From the NCBI GenBank assembly GCA_035772735.1, contig JASDFA010000004.1, forward strand, positions 20,115,501 through 20,179,500: a DNA stretch of 64,000 nt, in the 5' to 3' direction. The DNA comes from Datura wrightii. Lineage: Eukaryota; Streptophyta; Magnoliopsida; Solanales; Solanaceae. A program made the translations under genes and the position numbers. Positions 1-10,529 of the stretch are shown here, in pieces; the stretch's first letter is position 1; each line of letters begins with the position of its first letter. The notes below the pieces were generated by a model, which worked only from the letters and a program-made list of their open reading frames with translations, did not search any database and was not told the DNA's origin.

Positions 1-266
1 AAACATATTTACAAAATATTTACACTAGCAACCATAACTTTCAAAAACACACATCATCAGCCACAAAACAAATATATACAGATACATCACCAAACAGTTC
101 ACCACAGGGAAAGCACGAACATAATACGAACCAAGGAAAAACATACAGCAAATTAGAGCCTATGTCCCAGCACCTAGCTACTCCCCACCCCACACTTAAA
201 TCGAACACTGTACCCAGTGTTCACAAAAATACACAGCACAAAATTTTGGGTGGTGGAACTCCCTGC
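1..266 (-). other. 3' non-coding region of element A with internal polypurine-like motif
   Basis: No ORF follows the ORF2 stop. On the minus strand about 70 bases downstream (near 185-200) lies the motif TTAAGTGTGGGGTGGGG. It closely resembles the true polypurine tract before the 3' LTR of element B (AAGTGTGGGGTAAG) and the same motif after ORF2 in B. Confidence 0.6.
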
Positions 267-1487
267 TTAGTCGAAATATTCGACTTCTTCATCCGGTGCT
301 GCGGCCTCGTCGCCCATGTCTGAATCAGCTCCATCGTCGTCATTGGACTCCACATCGGAGTCCTCACGACGTGTCTCCTCATCAGTAGGGACATCGTCAT
401 CTATCGGCTCCACGAAGGCTGGTCCCACCCGACATAAGGCTCTAGCGTTCTCGCCAAAGGGGTAGTCCAGCTCCAGCTACCATAATTCTTCCTCGGTGGC
501 TGGTCTCCCACCAATCCGTAGCTGCAGCATCTGCATGCCGAACATACAGGCCATGTACTGATCGTCCCGAGCATGTCACTCGCCCAAAGTCAGTACAGGT
601 CCGTGTGTAGTGTCGGGGGCCTTAGTCTTTGTCACATCGAGGGCCCTCCACTCCAACTGCGGAATATAGTCCAAGGCTTCTTCCTCAATGTCGAGGCCTC
701 GGAGGAAGGTGGTGATGAGTCCGCCAAACCCGTATTTGTGGCCCTGGTGCAGTCTGGCTCTCTTCATGGCGGATATTATTACCGCCCCCACATTAATCTC
801 AAGCCCTTTCATAAGGGCATACACCAAGCAGACACGGTCCCGGGTCACGTCCGTAATATGAACTCCCGGGATCAAGCACGAGCACACAATCTTCAGCCAT
901 ATTCTGGCCTTCCTGTTCATCTGCGAATAAGGCAGAGTCTGGTGGTAACCCCTCTCCTTATGTCTACTCCATCAGGCTGTGGATCGAGCCCCACACAACG
1001 TACGTCTGATGTCGGCGTACGGTGGGGTGATGTTTAGCTGGCGGAGAACGTGGGCGTCTGTGTCCCGCGCTCCAACGATGGCATTCAGCTGCTGGGGTTC
1101 CAGAGTGACAATCTGCCCTCTGATTTTCACTGTGTGGCTTCTGATGGCCGGGTTCCAGTTTGCATAAAATTCCCGGACCAAGTGAAGGTTGCACTCCTTA
1201 GGCTCCTGAAAAATAAAGCTGAGCCCAGCTGCTTCAATTCTCTGTACAATGCGAGGGAACTCCTGTGCGAGTGGTTCCCTTGCAATATGTTCCTCCGGGA
1301 AGTACTTGTTTTCTTTATGCTTAGCATACCATTTCTTCCCTTCATCGGTTACCCATCTTGTTCCGTATTGGCGGCGTTGGCCACGCAGAATAGCGGGTGC
1401 AGCTGGGACTGCGGTGCCCAGTCTCATCCTTTTCCTACCTGTGCCTGAGGTAGAATCACCCTTGCCTTTATCTTGTCTGCTCGCCAT
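267..1487 (-). pseudogene. ORF2 of element A, 406-codon protein of unknown function, three in-frame stops
   Basis: The frame runs from an ATG at 1487 to TAA at 267-269 with no frameshift, but TGA at 972-974, TGA at 576-578 and TAG at 477-479 interrupt it. It is 407 codons with the stop, the same as B's copy once B's single missing base is allowed for. The N-terminus is basic and Lys/Gly/Ser-rich with a nuclear-localisation-like RKRMR. A conserved middle follows (YGTRWVT, FPRIVQRIEAAG, VKIRGQIVTLEP, ARIWLKIVCSCL, DRVCLVYALMKG, YGFGGL). The C-terminus is very acidic (runs of Asp/Glu). It resembles proteins annotated in Solanaceae as 'putative plant transposon protein'; that is recall, and no catalytic motif is visible. 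The position, downstream of gag-pol, is where Athila elements carry their env-like ORF. Two of the stops (CGA to TGA, CAG to TAG) look like C-to-T decay. Confidence 0.75.
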
Positions 1488-1492
1488 TGTAC

Positions 1493-2202
1493 CTGTCAAT
1501 TTACACAAACAAGCACAAAGTTAAGCTAAAAACTTGTTGACTTCGGCTAAGGTCGGGTTACACAACATTTACCCCACACTTAGGCCTTAGCTACTTCTAC
1601 AAAATTACGGCAAGAATAACTCTAATTTGACCACAGACAACACTATACACTTCATGCTTAGTGCGTTCACAACATAAATTTTGACAGCATAATGGTTAGC
1701 GTACTACTCAGACTTCATACAGCTAATCCCAATCCTACTATCGCTAACAATTCACACATCGCACTTCGCAACAAAAACAACAACAAAATAAAAACAACGA
1801 TAAAAACATTCTATATACAATCTAATCCAAACAATCTAACCAATTTACACACTTTTTGCATTTTCCCAGAAAAATTCGAGAATTTGTCGTCTTTGACATT
1901 TACACAATATTTACCACGACTTCTCTCAAATAACAAACACCCCCCGGCATCTAATTTGCCGACTTATCAAGTCGCTCAAGTTAAATTCAACAACTCATGC
2001 CCTAGAATACAATTCTATAAGCAAATTCGAATTATTTACGCAATCGATAAGTTCAAATGATAAATACAACAATCCAAACGTATATCAATCACAAATAATC
2101 CAACATTCATGTTTAATTTCTACCTAGGGTGATGTATCTCACCTCACATGCCCAAATTTGATAAAAATCGCCAAAAAATTGAGATAGATGATGAAAACAT
2201 AC
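1493..2202 (-). other. Predicted intron in the leader of ORF2 (element A)
   Basis: On the minus strand a donor AAAG/GTATGT lies at 2203/2202 and an acceptor AAATTGACAG/GT ends at 1493, five bases before the ORF2 ATG. The acceptor follows a T-rich stretch. The 710-nt interval has no conserved ORF and is AT-rich. Element B has matching sites at nearly the same spacing (690 nt). The intron also contains an AAGTGTGGGGT motif near 1573-1585. Splicing is predicted, not shown. Confidence 0.5.
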
Positions 2203-2540
2203 CTTTGAATTGAGAAACCGAAGAAACTTGACGTATTCCTTGCCTAGGAACGTGGCACGGTGCTTGGGGAGGGGGAAATGGGTGTTTGGTCGCGGAGGGA
2301 AGAGGGAATGGGAAGAAATGGGGCGAAATCGGGTGTTTATTTAAAGAAAACACGCGGGTCACCCGGCACTGAATAAGGGGCAACGTGTCACGGAGGGTAA
2401 CGCGGAGCCCCTCCTCCGTGACACGGAGCCAACGTGTTGGCATACTGAATTTTTGAAAAATCCAGATTTTGCCTTCAACGTGTCACGGAGGCCAACGCGG
2501 AGCACTGCCTCCGTGACATTGCGCCAACGCGCCAGTGCAC
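2203..2540 (-). promoter_or_regulatory. Candidate internal promoter and leader of ORF2 (element A)
   Basis: On the minus strand two GC-rich hairpin modules (about 2479-2518 and 2384-2430) are followed by a TTTAAATA box near 2337-2345, then about 120 bases of C/T-rich leader, then the predicted splice donor. The module at 2476-2518 is identical over 43 bases to 6386-6428 in this element's own LTR, where it also lies upstream of the TATA box. Promoter function is inferred from that shared layout and its repetition in element B. Confidence 0.45.
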
Positions 2541-2816
2541 TGTTTCTTCAATTAATTTGATTTTTCATACCTTGCCTCATTTTCTCGATTCCATGTATAT
2601 TTCCTCCGTTATACCTGAAAATCCCCTCACTAAACAAAAATTGGTTAAATTAATAGATTTCCCTAACTAAAATAAAAAAATACTAACTAAAATGAAAATC
2701 TAAACCTAATCAAGAAAAGAAAAAGAAAAATAAAAATTGGAAATAAACAAATAAAAACAAAAATAAAGATAAAAACTAACTACACTGTGTAAAAGAAAAA
2801 AATAAAATATTTTTCT
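2541..2816. other. AT-rich non-coding spacer of element A
   Basis: A- and T-rich sequence between the ORF2 promoter-like block and the stem-loop after the protease. No ORF, motif or reverse transcriptase remnant is visible. The matching stretch in B (8020-8270) is likewise AT-rich and empty. Confidence 0.6.
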
Positions 2817-2834
2817 CACGGGTTGCCTCCCGTG
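2817..2834 (-). other. Conserved stem-loop after gag-protease
   Basis: Read on the minus strand it is CACGGG-AGGCAA-CCCGTG: a perfect 6-bp stem with a 6-nt loop, just below the protease stop. Element B has the identical stem-loop at 8002-8019 within a longer conserved block. A GGGAGGCAACCC phrase after pol is, from memory, common in Athila-type elements. It may therefore mark where the pol region ended before RT and integrase were lost. Confidence 0.7.
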
Positions 2835-2874
2835 CAGCGCCTGGTTTACCGTCGCGGCTCGACGTCCTTTAAGC

Positions 2875-5265
2875 TCACTTGTCTACTAGGGTGATGGACG
2901 ATTTGTCCCTATCATGATCATCCCCCCAGTAGTTCTCAACCTTATCCGGTGGCCTACCTAGTAACTCTCGAGAATCACTCATTCCATTAGCATTCCCATG
3001 ATCAATCACATTGATCACCAAGAGTTCCTTATAAACAGTCGGGAGCTTAGGTACCTTGTACACATCGAACACTTCGACCTTGTCATGTGCTCGCATCGTG
3101 AGTTGACCCGCAGCTACATCAATTAATGCTTTTCCGGTTGCCAAAAAGGGCCGTCCCAAAATAAATGGGACTTCAGCATCTGGTTCAAAATCTAGAACAA
3201 TGAAATCGACCGGAAAAATGAGGGAGCCTACTTGCACTAACACATCCTCAACAATGCCATCCGGCTTAGCTAAAGACCTGTCTGCTAGCTGCAAGATTAC
3301 CGTTGTAGGTCAAGGACTCCCTAGACCTAACTTTCTGAATACCGAAGATGGCATCAGATTTATGCTTGCCCCCAAGTCGCATAATCCTCGAGCTCGGATA
3401 CTTTTCCCAATAGTAAGCTGGATAGTAAAACTTCCAGGGTCTTTCAGTTTTGTGGGCAACCTATTCTGAATACGGGAAGTGCATTACTCCGTTAAAGCTA
3501 CCGTGGCATACTCAGTCAAACGACTTTTGTTAGCCACGATGTCTTTAATATATTTCGCATATTTTGGCACTCCCTGCAAGACATCAACAAGAGGTAAGTT
3601 AACATGTACCTGTTTAAGTACCTCCATGAATTTCTGGAAACACGCCTCCTCCTTGTGTTTCTTAAGTCGTTGAGGGAACGGGGGTGGAGGCCTTTCTGGT
3701 TCAGCTTCTTTAGTCTTCCCCTTATCCGAGATTTGCTCTCCCTCAACATCTGCTGCTCCTGACTTTTGAGGCGGTCTTTCCGGTTCCACCTCCTTCAACT
3801 GTAAACCACTACTCGTGATCACTGCATTTACCTGCTTCGGATTAGGATCCGTGTCGCTAGGTAGTCCTCCTCTGGGTCTAGTATTTTGGGCACTAGCAAA
3901 TTGCCCAAACTGATATTCAAGAGACTTGGTCGCCAACTGATTATTCTTCACTTTGGCTGCCAATTTAACATAGTCAGCCTGCAATTGTGCCTGATTAGCG
4001 ATCATGGTTTTGAACATCTCCTCAATGGTAGGTGATGGTGGTGGAGGAGGGGCATTGTGATTTCTGAATTGAGCTTGATAATTTTGTTGCCCTCCTTGGT
4101 TTCTGTGCATACCCTGCCCTGAGCTTTGGCCTTGTTGATTGTTGCTACCCCACGAAAAAATTCGGATGGTTCCTCCAATTTGAGTTGTAGCCACTACCAA
4201 ACTGCTGCTGATTTCTCTGTGCATTGCCCACAAAGTTAACAGAATCAGGATTTGCACCACATCATTCAGCTGAATGCTCACTACTACCACACACTTCACA
4301 CCACATCTGTTGAACTGCATTGACTGAAGCTGAAGGCTGGTTCAAATTTATATTGCTGAAGTGAGTGTTTAACTGATTTTGCAAAGCAGCTATCTGTGCA
4401 GCGATAGCTGTGAATCCATCCACTTCAAGCACTCCCGCTGCTTTCCTTGCTCCACCTCTTGAAGAATCTGCATTCCATTCTGGATTGCCTTGAGAAATCC
4501 GGTTGAGCAAAGTGTACAGCTCCTCGTAGGTCTTTTCCAGCGCTTGCCCTCCAGCTGCTGAATCTAACAGAATTTTAGTGTGGGGTTCCAAACCTCCATA
4601 AATGTGTGTACCAACACCTCATTGGACTGATGATGATGAGGACAGTCCCGCAACATGGATTTAAATCTTTCCCAGGCTTGATATAGATTTTCTCCTTCCC
4701 TCTGTTTCAAACTTAGGATTTGACTCCTAAGTCTGGCTGTTTTACCAGAAGGGAAAAATCTGATCAAAAACTTCCGTGCAAGATCATCCCACGTTGATAT
4801 AGAATTGGGTGGTTCAGCTTTTAACCACCTCTTGGCTTCACCAAGTAAGGAAAATGGAGATAAGGTGAGCCGAACATAATCAGGTGACACTCCAGCGGGT
4901 ATATAAGTGTCACTTATCTCCAAAAAGTTTTGGAGATGTTGTTGTGGATCTTCATGAGGGAGACCGGTAAATTGCCCGCTTGTGTGCAAAAGTTGCACCA
5001 TATTCTGCTTTAATTCAAACCTCCCTCCAGGCTCTGGTTTGCGGATGCTAGAATATACATTATTAGCGTGTGGGATTTCCACCTCGCGAACCGGCCTTGC
5101 TGCTGCTTCATCGGGCACTAAAACTGCCCTCACAACTGGTGGATTTTGTTGCTCCATCATAGACTGTTTAAGCAACTGCAGCTTCTTTCGTAGTGCTTCT
5201 CTACGTGGATTATGAAATTCACGTTCAGGCTCGAAGTAAGATTCCACCAGCTCTTTGTCCCTTGC
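2875..5265 (-). pseudogene. gag-PR: gag-protease polyprotein of element A (broken)
   Basis: Gag begins after a stop near 5265 with no ATG in frame; an ACACTGGCA just before the ORF may be a decayed ATG. Domains in order: retrotransposon gag/capsid (about 5247-4590, motifs LLGEAKRWL, TWDDLARKFL, FFPSGK, EGENLYQAWERFK); a CCHC zinc knuckle (CEVCGSSEHSAECC in the family), broken at its third Cys by TGA; a Gln/Asn/Pro-rich linker; and a retropepsin with catalytic DLGAS (about 3385) and the C-terminal FILGRPFLATGKALID. Frameshifts lie near 4588 and 4157. Further stops are TAA near 3482 and TGA about 40 bases upstream of 3294 on the plus coordinate scale. The polyprotein ends after the protease. 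In autonomous Athila elements RT would follow directly, and here it does not. Confidence 0.85.
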
Positions 5266-5386
5266 CAGTGTTCACAGAAACAAAATCTGCAAAATACAGG
5301 CTAAGACCAAGTTGTTAACACTTAAGAAAATAAAAATAAAAATACAGTAAATTTACCCTAAACACAATTTCACAAATCGCCTAGCC

Positions 5387-5404
5387 TCCCCGGCAACGGC
5401 GCCA
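5387..5404 (-). other. Primer binding site, tRNA-Asp type (element A)
   Basis: On the minus strand it reads TGGCGCCGTTGCCGGGGA, complementary to the 3' end of plant tRNA-Asp. It lies six bases inside the LTR boundary, the usual arrangement for Athila-type elements. This sets the element's strand and the LTR edge at 5411. Confidence 0.9.
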
Positions 5405-5410
5405 AAAACT

Positions 5411-6866
5411 TGCTCGGTGCTATTCCGATTGGTATTATAGATTATAAACTGACACGCAAGTGCACGTGGTCAAACAAGTAATAAAGTGGCTAAGTAGCCA
5501 AGTATCGATCCAAGGAGGCTCAAGATATGTAAAGTTGCTTAGTTTACTATATTCCTATTTCACTTCTAATTATGCTAACAACAATGTAACCAATAGTTAC
5601 TTGAGTTTTTGTTTCTAAACTATATAGACTAAAATTAATAACAACTATTTACTGTGAATTCAGACAATGGATATGAACATGCCAAGGTTAAGAACAAGTA
5701 ATGAACTTGATAATCATGATAATTTGGTTAATCTCTTCTTCATGTTGCTAGCCAAGAACATTAGCCTAGAAATTAAAACTCTCGTATTTAATTTCACTTT
5801 AGAATCATAAACCATCCGTCTACATTTCTGTGATCAAATGCAATTTATGACCTAGCACTACAATTCCGATTCCTAAATTGACTAATACGGCTTTCAAGTA
5901 TATTTCTATCAGGAAAGCACATCAAAACTCAATTTTCCCAAATCAAGTTAAGAACAATACCCTATTAATTCACAACTTTCCAATTTCTTGCTCTTTCGAG
6001 TGAAATTGGACTTTTTAGATGTACATTAATGTTGGCCAAGCACTAATGCAGTAAGAACAAGAATTAATAGAACAACATGAAAGAAGAAGAAGAAAACCAT
6101 ATCAATTATAATCAAAATTCATTACACATGTTCAAAACCTCAGCAAGGAAGAGAATTAGCCACTCATTTGTGGATTGATCATCCTAAAATGAGTGTAAAT
6201 CATACGTACAATTGATAGAAAGAAGAAAGGAAGAGAAGAAATCCCTTAGCTTTTTCGTTCCTCAACTGCTACTAACCCACGTCCTTGCTCTCCACTTCTG
6301 AACTCAGTCTAAAAACTAAAAAATGCTTAAAATAAACCTAAGTGTGCTATTTATACTAGTGGGAAATTTTTCCCGGAATAACAAGCAACGTGTCACGGAG
6401 GCCAACGCGGAGCACTGCCTCCGTGACACGGCATGGACGCGAACCTTCACTGCAATTTCAGGGTCCGGTAAATTAGCCTCAACGTGGCACGGAGGCCAAT
6501 GCGGAGGCCTCTCTCCGTGCCACGGAGCTGACGCAAAGGCACACTGGAATTTGCCATTTTAATTCCTGTTCAGGCAGTGTGCTACCGCGATGGTAGCGTG
6601 GCACGGCTCCATCGCGGAGCCCCTATAAAATGTGCATTCCAAGGTCTTTTCCACGCTCGCATCCAAGTCCAACTCCGACATAGTTCCAACATGCATTTTA
6701 GCTCCTAAAAATCACATTTACCTGCAAAACAAATGCTAATCATGTTGGTTAGTATAAATTCGCATTTTATTACTAATTACATGATATTATATACACATTG
6801 CACAACAAACAAGGTAAAAATGATACGTTTGAGTATCACTTGGGCATATAAATCTGCCCAAGATCA
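5411..6866 (-). repeat. 5' LTR of element A (1,456 bp)
   Basis: On the minus strand it starts TGATCTTGGGC at 6866 and ends GCACCGAGCA at 5411, i.e. TG...CA. It contains several GC-rich hairpins (6389-6430 with a perfect 14-bp stem; 6483-6524 with a perfect 12-bp stem) upstream of a TATA box at 6347-6355. It is clearly related to the B LTR and the solo LTR, but its last 40 bases differ markedly (ATTCCGATTGG instead of a copy like the other two), so A is a separate subfamily. Confidence 0.88.
6347..6355 (-). promoter_or_regulatory. TATA box in the LTR of element A
   Basis: TATAAATAG on the minus strand, downstream of the hairpin cluster. It is conserved at the same place in LTR B (12837-12845) and the solo LTR (26533-26541), so it is probably the transcription start region dividing U3 from R. 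Confidence 0.6.
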
Positions 6867-6871
6867 GGTTT

Positions 6872-7967
6872 ACAGCTATTGCTGCACAAATAGTTGCTTT
6901 ACAGAATCAACTCAACACCCACTTCAGCAACATGAACCAGCCTCAAGCCCCAGTTAATGCAGTGCAGTAGATTTGGTGTGAAGTGTGCGGTAGCAGTGAG
7001 CACTCAGCTGAGTGTTGTGGAGCAAATCCTGACTCGGTGAACTTTGTGGGAAATGTACAAAGGAACAACCACCAACAGTATGGCAACAACTACAATTCCA
7101 ATTGGAGGAATCACCCGAATTTCTCCTGGGGTAGCAACAACCATCAGGGGCAGAGTTCGAGTTAGGGTGTGCAAAGGAACCAAGGAGGGCAGCACAATTA
7201 TCAAGCTCAATTCAGAAACAACAATGCACCTACTCCACCACCATCACCCAACATTGAGGAGATGCTCAAGACTATGATAGCTAATCAAGCGCAATTGCAG
7301 GCTCACTATGTGAAATTGGCAGCCGAGGTGAAGAACAACCAATTAGCTACCAATGCACTTGAATATCAATTTGGGCAATTTGCTGGAGCCCAAAACACCA
7401 GACCTAGAGGAGGACTTCCGAGTGACACTGATCCAAACCCCAAGCAGGTAAATGCGGTGACCACAAGGAGTGGTTTGCAGCTGAAAGAGGTGGAACCAGA
7501 AAGACCACCTCAACAATCAGGAGCAGCAGAAGTCGAGAGGGAGCAAGATGATAAGAGGGGGAAGACTAAGGAAGCTGAATCAGAAAGACCACCACCCCTG
7601 TTCCCTCAACGATTAAAGAAACACAAGGAAGAGGCGTGTTTCAAGAAATTCATGGAGGTGCTGAAACAGGTACATATTAACTTACCTCTTGTTGATGTTT
7701 TGCAGGGAGTGCCAAAATATGCCAAGTATATAAAGGACATCATGGCAAATAAAAGTCGGTTGACTGAGTATGCTACGGTGGCTCTCACGGAGGAGTGCAC
7801 TTTCTGAATTCAAAACCGACTGCCCACAGAGTATGGATCAAGTCGATGATGAACAGAGTAAGGATTCACGAGAGTTATTGGGAAAACCACCGGAACGGTA
7901 TAAGAACTACTGGGGGAGGACGATTTTCAAGAAAAAAGTCCATCACCCTAGAGGACAACTGAGCTGA
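6872..7967 (+). pseudogene. gag: gag tail of element B with the protease deleted
   Basis: The frame enters in the gag stretch before the zinc knuckle (FTAIAAQI) and shows an intact CCHC knuckle (CEVCGSSEHSAECC), the Gln/Asn-rich linker, and the Pro-rich and KKHKEEACFKKFMEVLKQV segments shared with A. Stops: TAG at 6968-6970, TAG at 7163-7165 and TGA at 7805-7807. Just after NRLPTE (about 7835) the alignment to A jumps roughly 450 bp, removing the DLGAS active site and the ILGRP motif. It resumes in the C-terminal SRELLG...NYWG segment. B could not supply protease. Compared with A, the knuckle is preserved here and destroyed there. Confidence 0.8.
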
Positions 7968-8001
7968 ATGACGTCGAGCCGCGACGGTAAACCAGGCGCT
8001 G

Positions 8002-8019
8002 CACGGGAGGCAACCCGTG
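8002..8019 (+). other. Conserved stem-loop after gag-protease (element B)
   Basis: CACGGG-AGGCAA-CCCGTG, identical to the stem-loop in A at 2817-2834, inside a longer block that is also nearly identical (GCCGCGACGGTAAACCAGGC just upstream). The surroundings have drifted far more, which suggests past constraint. Confidence 0.7.
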
Positions 8020-8269
8020 AAAATTTTTCTTTGTAAATTGTGAATAGATTTTTATTTTTCTTTTTCTTGATTAACAACAAAAATTTTAGTTTTTATTTTT
8101 TTTTGTTTCTACTTTTTATTTTTTTTTTAGAGTGAAACCTATAATTCTAACCAATTTCTTGTAGTAGAATGAATTTCAGGTCGAACGGAGGGAAAGTATG
8201 CAAGGAATCGCAAAGGAAAATTCGAGGTATGAAAAGCAATTAAAAGTGGCAAAACAGTGAGCTAGGGCG

Positions 8270-8614
8270 ATAGCTCCTTGTCACGGAGGAGGACCTCCGC
8301 GTTACCCTCCATGACACGTTGAGGTATAAATCCAGAATTTTAAAAATTCCAGAACACCCTCGCGACAGCTCCGTGTCACGGAAGCATTGCTCTGCGATGC
8401 ACTCCGTGACATGTTGCCGTGTATATCGCGACGGGTCACACCGGGTCGCCGGGTGACCCGCGCGATTTTTCCATTTTTAAACCCCGAATCCCTCTCAATT
8501 TTCCTTATTTCTCACACACTCCACGACCAAACTCCCTAAAACCCCTCCCCCTTCAACGTGACACAGAATAGGTCAAGAAATTCATTGAGTTTTCTTTAAT
8601 TCTTCAATTTCAAG
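8270..8614 (+). promoter_or_regulatory. Candidate internal promoter and leader of ORF2 (element B)
   Basis: Two hairpin modules (about 8278-8325 and 8372-8412) are followed by CGGGTGACCCG near 8450, an AT-rich ATTTTTAAA box near 8472-8480, then a C/T-rich leader and a splice donor at 8614/8615. The order and spacing match element A. The 8372-8412 module corresponds to 12763-12805 of B's own LTR. Confidence 0.45.
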
Positions 8615-9304
8615 GTATGTTCTTCGAGTCTATCTCATTTCTTAGTGATTTTCTTCGATATTGAGCATGTGATGTGAGTTAAGTTTCCCTAAGTAGAAAT
8701 TAATCATGAATTCAATTGAATTAGTGTTGATGGATGTTCGGAGTATCGCTGTGATTGCTTGAACTCGTTATTTGCATAATTTAATAGAATTTTGTTGATA
8801 CGATCATATCTAGGGCTTGTTTTGAATTTGAAGTGGAAAAACATAATGAACTTGTGAAATACATGCCTGGTTGTACATGTTGAGTGAGATCAGTCGATGT
8901 GCTAATTGTTATGATGTTAAAAGACCAATGAATTCTCAGCTTCGGGGAATAGTGAAATTTGCAAGAATTGGATGCGTTGTATAGGTTCATGTAGATAAAT
9001 TCTTGTTGTTTTCATTTTTTTGTTTCCCCTTGCTAAGTGCTCTAGGATAAAATGTTATTGATGGTAGTGATTGTGATTAGCTGTACGAAGTCTGAGTAGT
9101 ACATAGAATACATACCGTCGAATTCTTCAAACGCACTAAGCATGGTTGTATATTTGGTTGTTTGTTTGTGTAAATAGGTATGATCTTGTCATACTGTTGT
9201 AATTTTGGCTATGGACTAAGTGTGGGGTAGCCTAGCTTAACCCGACCTTAGTCGAAGTTAATATTCATTGGCTGAACATTGATCTTGTCTACTTGGGTTG
9301 ACAG
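8615..9304 (+). other. Predicted intron in the leader of ORF2 (element B)
   Basis: Donor TTTCAAG/GTATGT at 8614/8615 and acceptor GGGTTGACAG/GT at 9304/9305, five bases before the ATG. Length is 690 nt against 710 in A. It holds another AAGTGTGGGGT motif at about 9218-9229. The ORF in A's intron has no counterpart here, so the segment looks non-coding. Confidence 0.5.
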
Positions 9305-9309
9305 GTAAA

Positions 9310-10529
9310 ATGGCAAGCAGGCAAGAAAAAGGGAAAGGCACATCAACATCTGGCTCCAGAAGAAAGCGAATTAGACTGGGCACAGCAGTCCCAGCAGCAC
9401 CAGCGGTTCCACGCAGCCAACGCCGCCAATACGGAACCAGGTGGGTGACAGAAGAGGGGAAGAAGTGGTATGCCAAGCACAAAGAAAGCAAGTACTTCCC
9501 CGAGGAACACATAGCACGGGAACCGTTGGCACAAGAGTTCCCTAGGATTGTACACCGGATCGAGGCAGCTGGGCTCAATTTCATCTTTGAAGAGCCCAGG
9601 AATGCAACCTGCACCTGATTCGGGAATTCTATGCCAACTGGAACCCGACTATCAGAAGTCACACCATCAAAATCAGAGGGAAAATAGTCACCTTGGAGCC
9701 CCACCACCTCAATGCTATCATAGGGGCGCGGGACACAGACGCCCACGTGCTTCGATAGCTGAACATCACTCCACCGTATGCAGACATCAGACGCACTTTG
9801 TGTGGAACCCGATCGACAGCTAGATGGAGCAGACACAAGGAGAGGGGCTACCATCAGACTTTTCCCTATTCACAGATGAACAGGGAAGCCAGGATATGGC
9901 TTAAGATCGTCTGTTCCTGCCTAATCCCGGGGGTACATATGACGGATGTAACCCGAGATCGTGTATGCCTGGTGTACGCCCTGATGAAAGGGCTGGAGAT
10001 CAACGTGGGGGCGGTGATTATCTCCGCCATGAAGAGAGCCCGGTTGCATCAGGGGCACAGATACGGATTTGGTGGGCTACTCACCACATTCCTGAGGGGC
10101 CTAGATGTTGAGGAAGAGGCCCTTGATTATATCCCGCAGATGGAGCGGCGGGCCTTAGATGTCACTAAAACTAAGGCTCCCGACACCACCCACGGGCCAG
10201 TGCTTACACTAGGCGAGCGACATGCTCGTGATGATCAGTACATGGCTCGCATGTATGGGATGCAGAGGCTCCAGCTGAGGATAGGCGGGAGGCCGACAAC
10301 AGAGGAGGAGTTATGGCAGCTCGAGCTAGACTACCCTTTTGGCGAAAACGCCAGGGCTCTATGCCGAGTGGGGCCAGTATTTGTAGAGCCCACGGATGAT
10401 GATGTCCCCACGGACGAGGAGACACGTCGAGAGGACTCCGATGTGGAGTCCGATGATGATGATGGGGGTGATTCAAACGTGGGAGATGAAGCAGCAGCAC
10501 CTGATGAAGAAGTGGAGAACTTTGATTGA
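9310..10529 (+). pseudogene. ORF2 of element B, 406-residue protein of unknown function, one frameshift and one stop
   Basis: The start is ATG at 9310; the TTG eight bases before the intron end is not needed. The first frame runs to about 9598, where one base is missing relative to A (before the ECNLHL-equivalent segment). The reading then continues in the next frame to TGA at 10527-10529, with one TAG at 9756-9758 (CAG in A). With the base restored the length equals A's exactly. Features: basic N-terminus with SRRKRIRLG, conserved YGTRWVT, VKIRGQIVT-like and IWLKIVCSCLIPG segments, YGFGGLLTTFLRG, and an acidic tail with DDDD runs. No signal peptide or clear membrane span is visible. The only lesions are a single indel and a CAG-to-TAG change, so the ORF was probably intact at insertion. 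Function is unknown. Confidence 0.78.

Larger units (their letters stand above)
1..6866 (-). mobile_element. Element A: Athila-like non-autonomous LTR retrotransposon, left end outside window
   Basis: Read on the minus strand the order is 5' LTR (5411-6866), tRNA-Asp primer site (5387-5404), gag-protease (about 5265-2875), a conserved stem-loop, a promoter-like and intron-like stretch, ORF2 (1487-267) and 3' non-coding sequence. The 3' LTR lies left of base 1. No reverse transcriptase, RNase H or integrase motif occurs between the protease stop and ORF2, so the element would need enzymes from a helper. It sits inside the gag region of element B: B coding sequence resumes directly after 6866. 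The right flank GGTTT should be the 5-bp target duplication; its partner is out of view. Element type comes from the PBS and gag; the autonomous partner is unknown. Confidence 0.85.

Noticed and set aside
1692..2060. 122-residue ORF on the plus strand
   Set aside because: It lies antisense inside the predicted ORF2 intron of A, is Asn/Thr/Lys-rich from AT-rich sequence, and has no counterpart in the matching part of B.
2144..2443. 99-residue ORF on the minus strand before ORF2
   Set aside because: It runs through the hairpin, TATA-like and leader block; the equivalent region of B is not open in a matching frame.
6323..6562. 79-residue ORF in LTR A
   Set aside because: Same cause: open frame through LTR palindromes, with no conserved protein.
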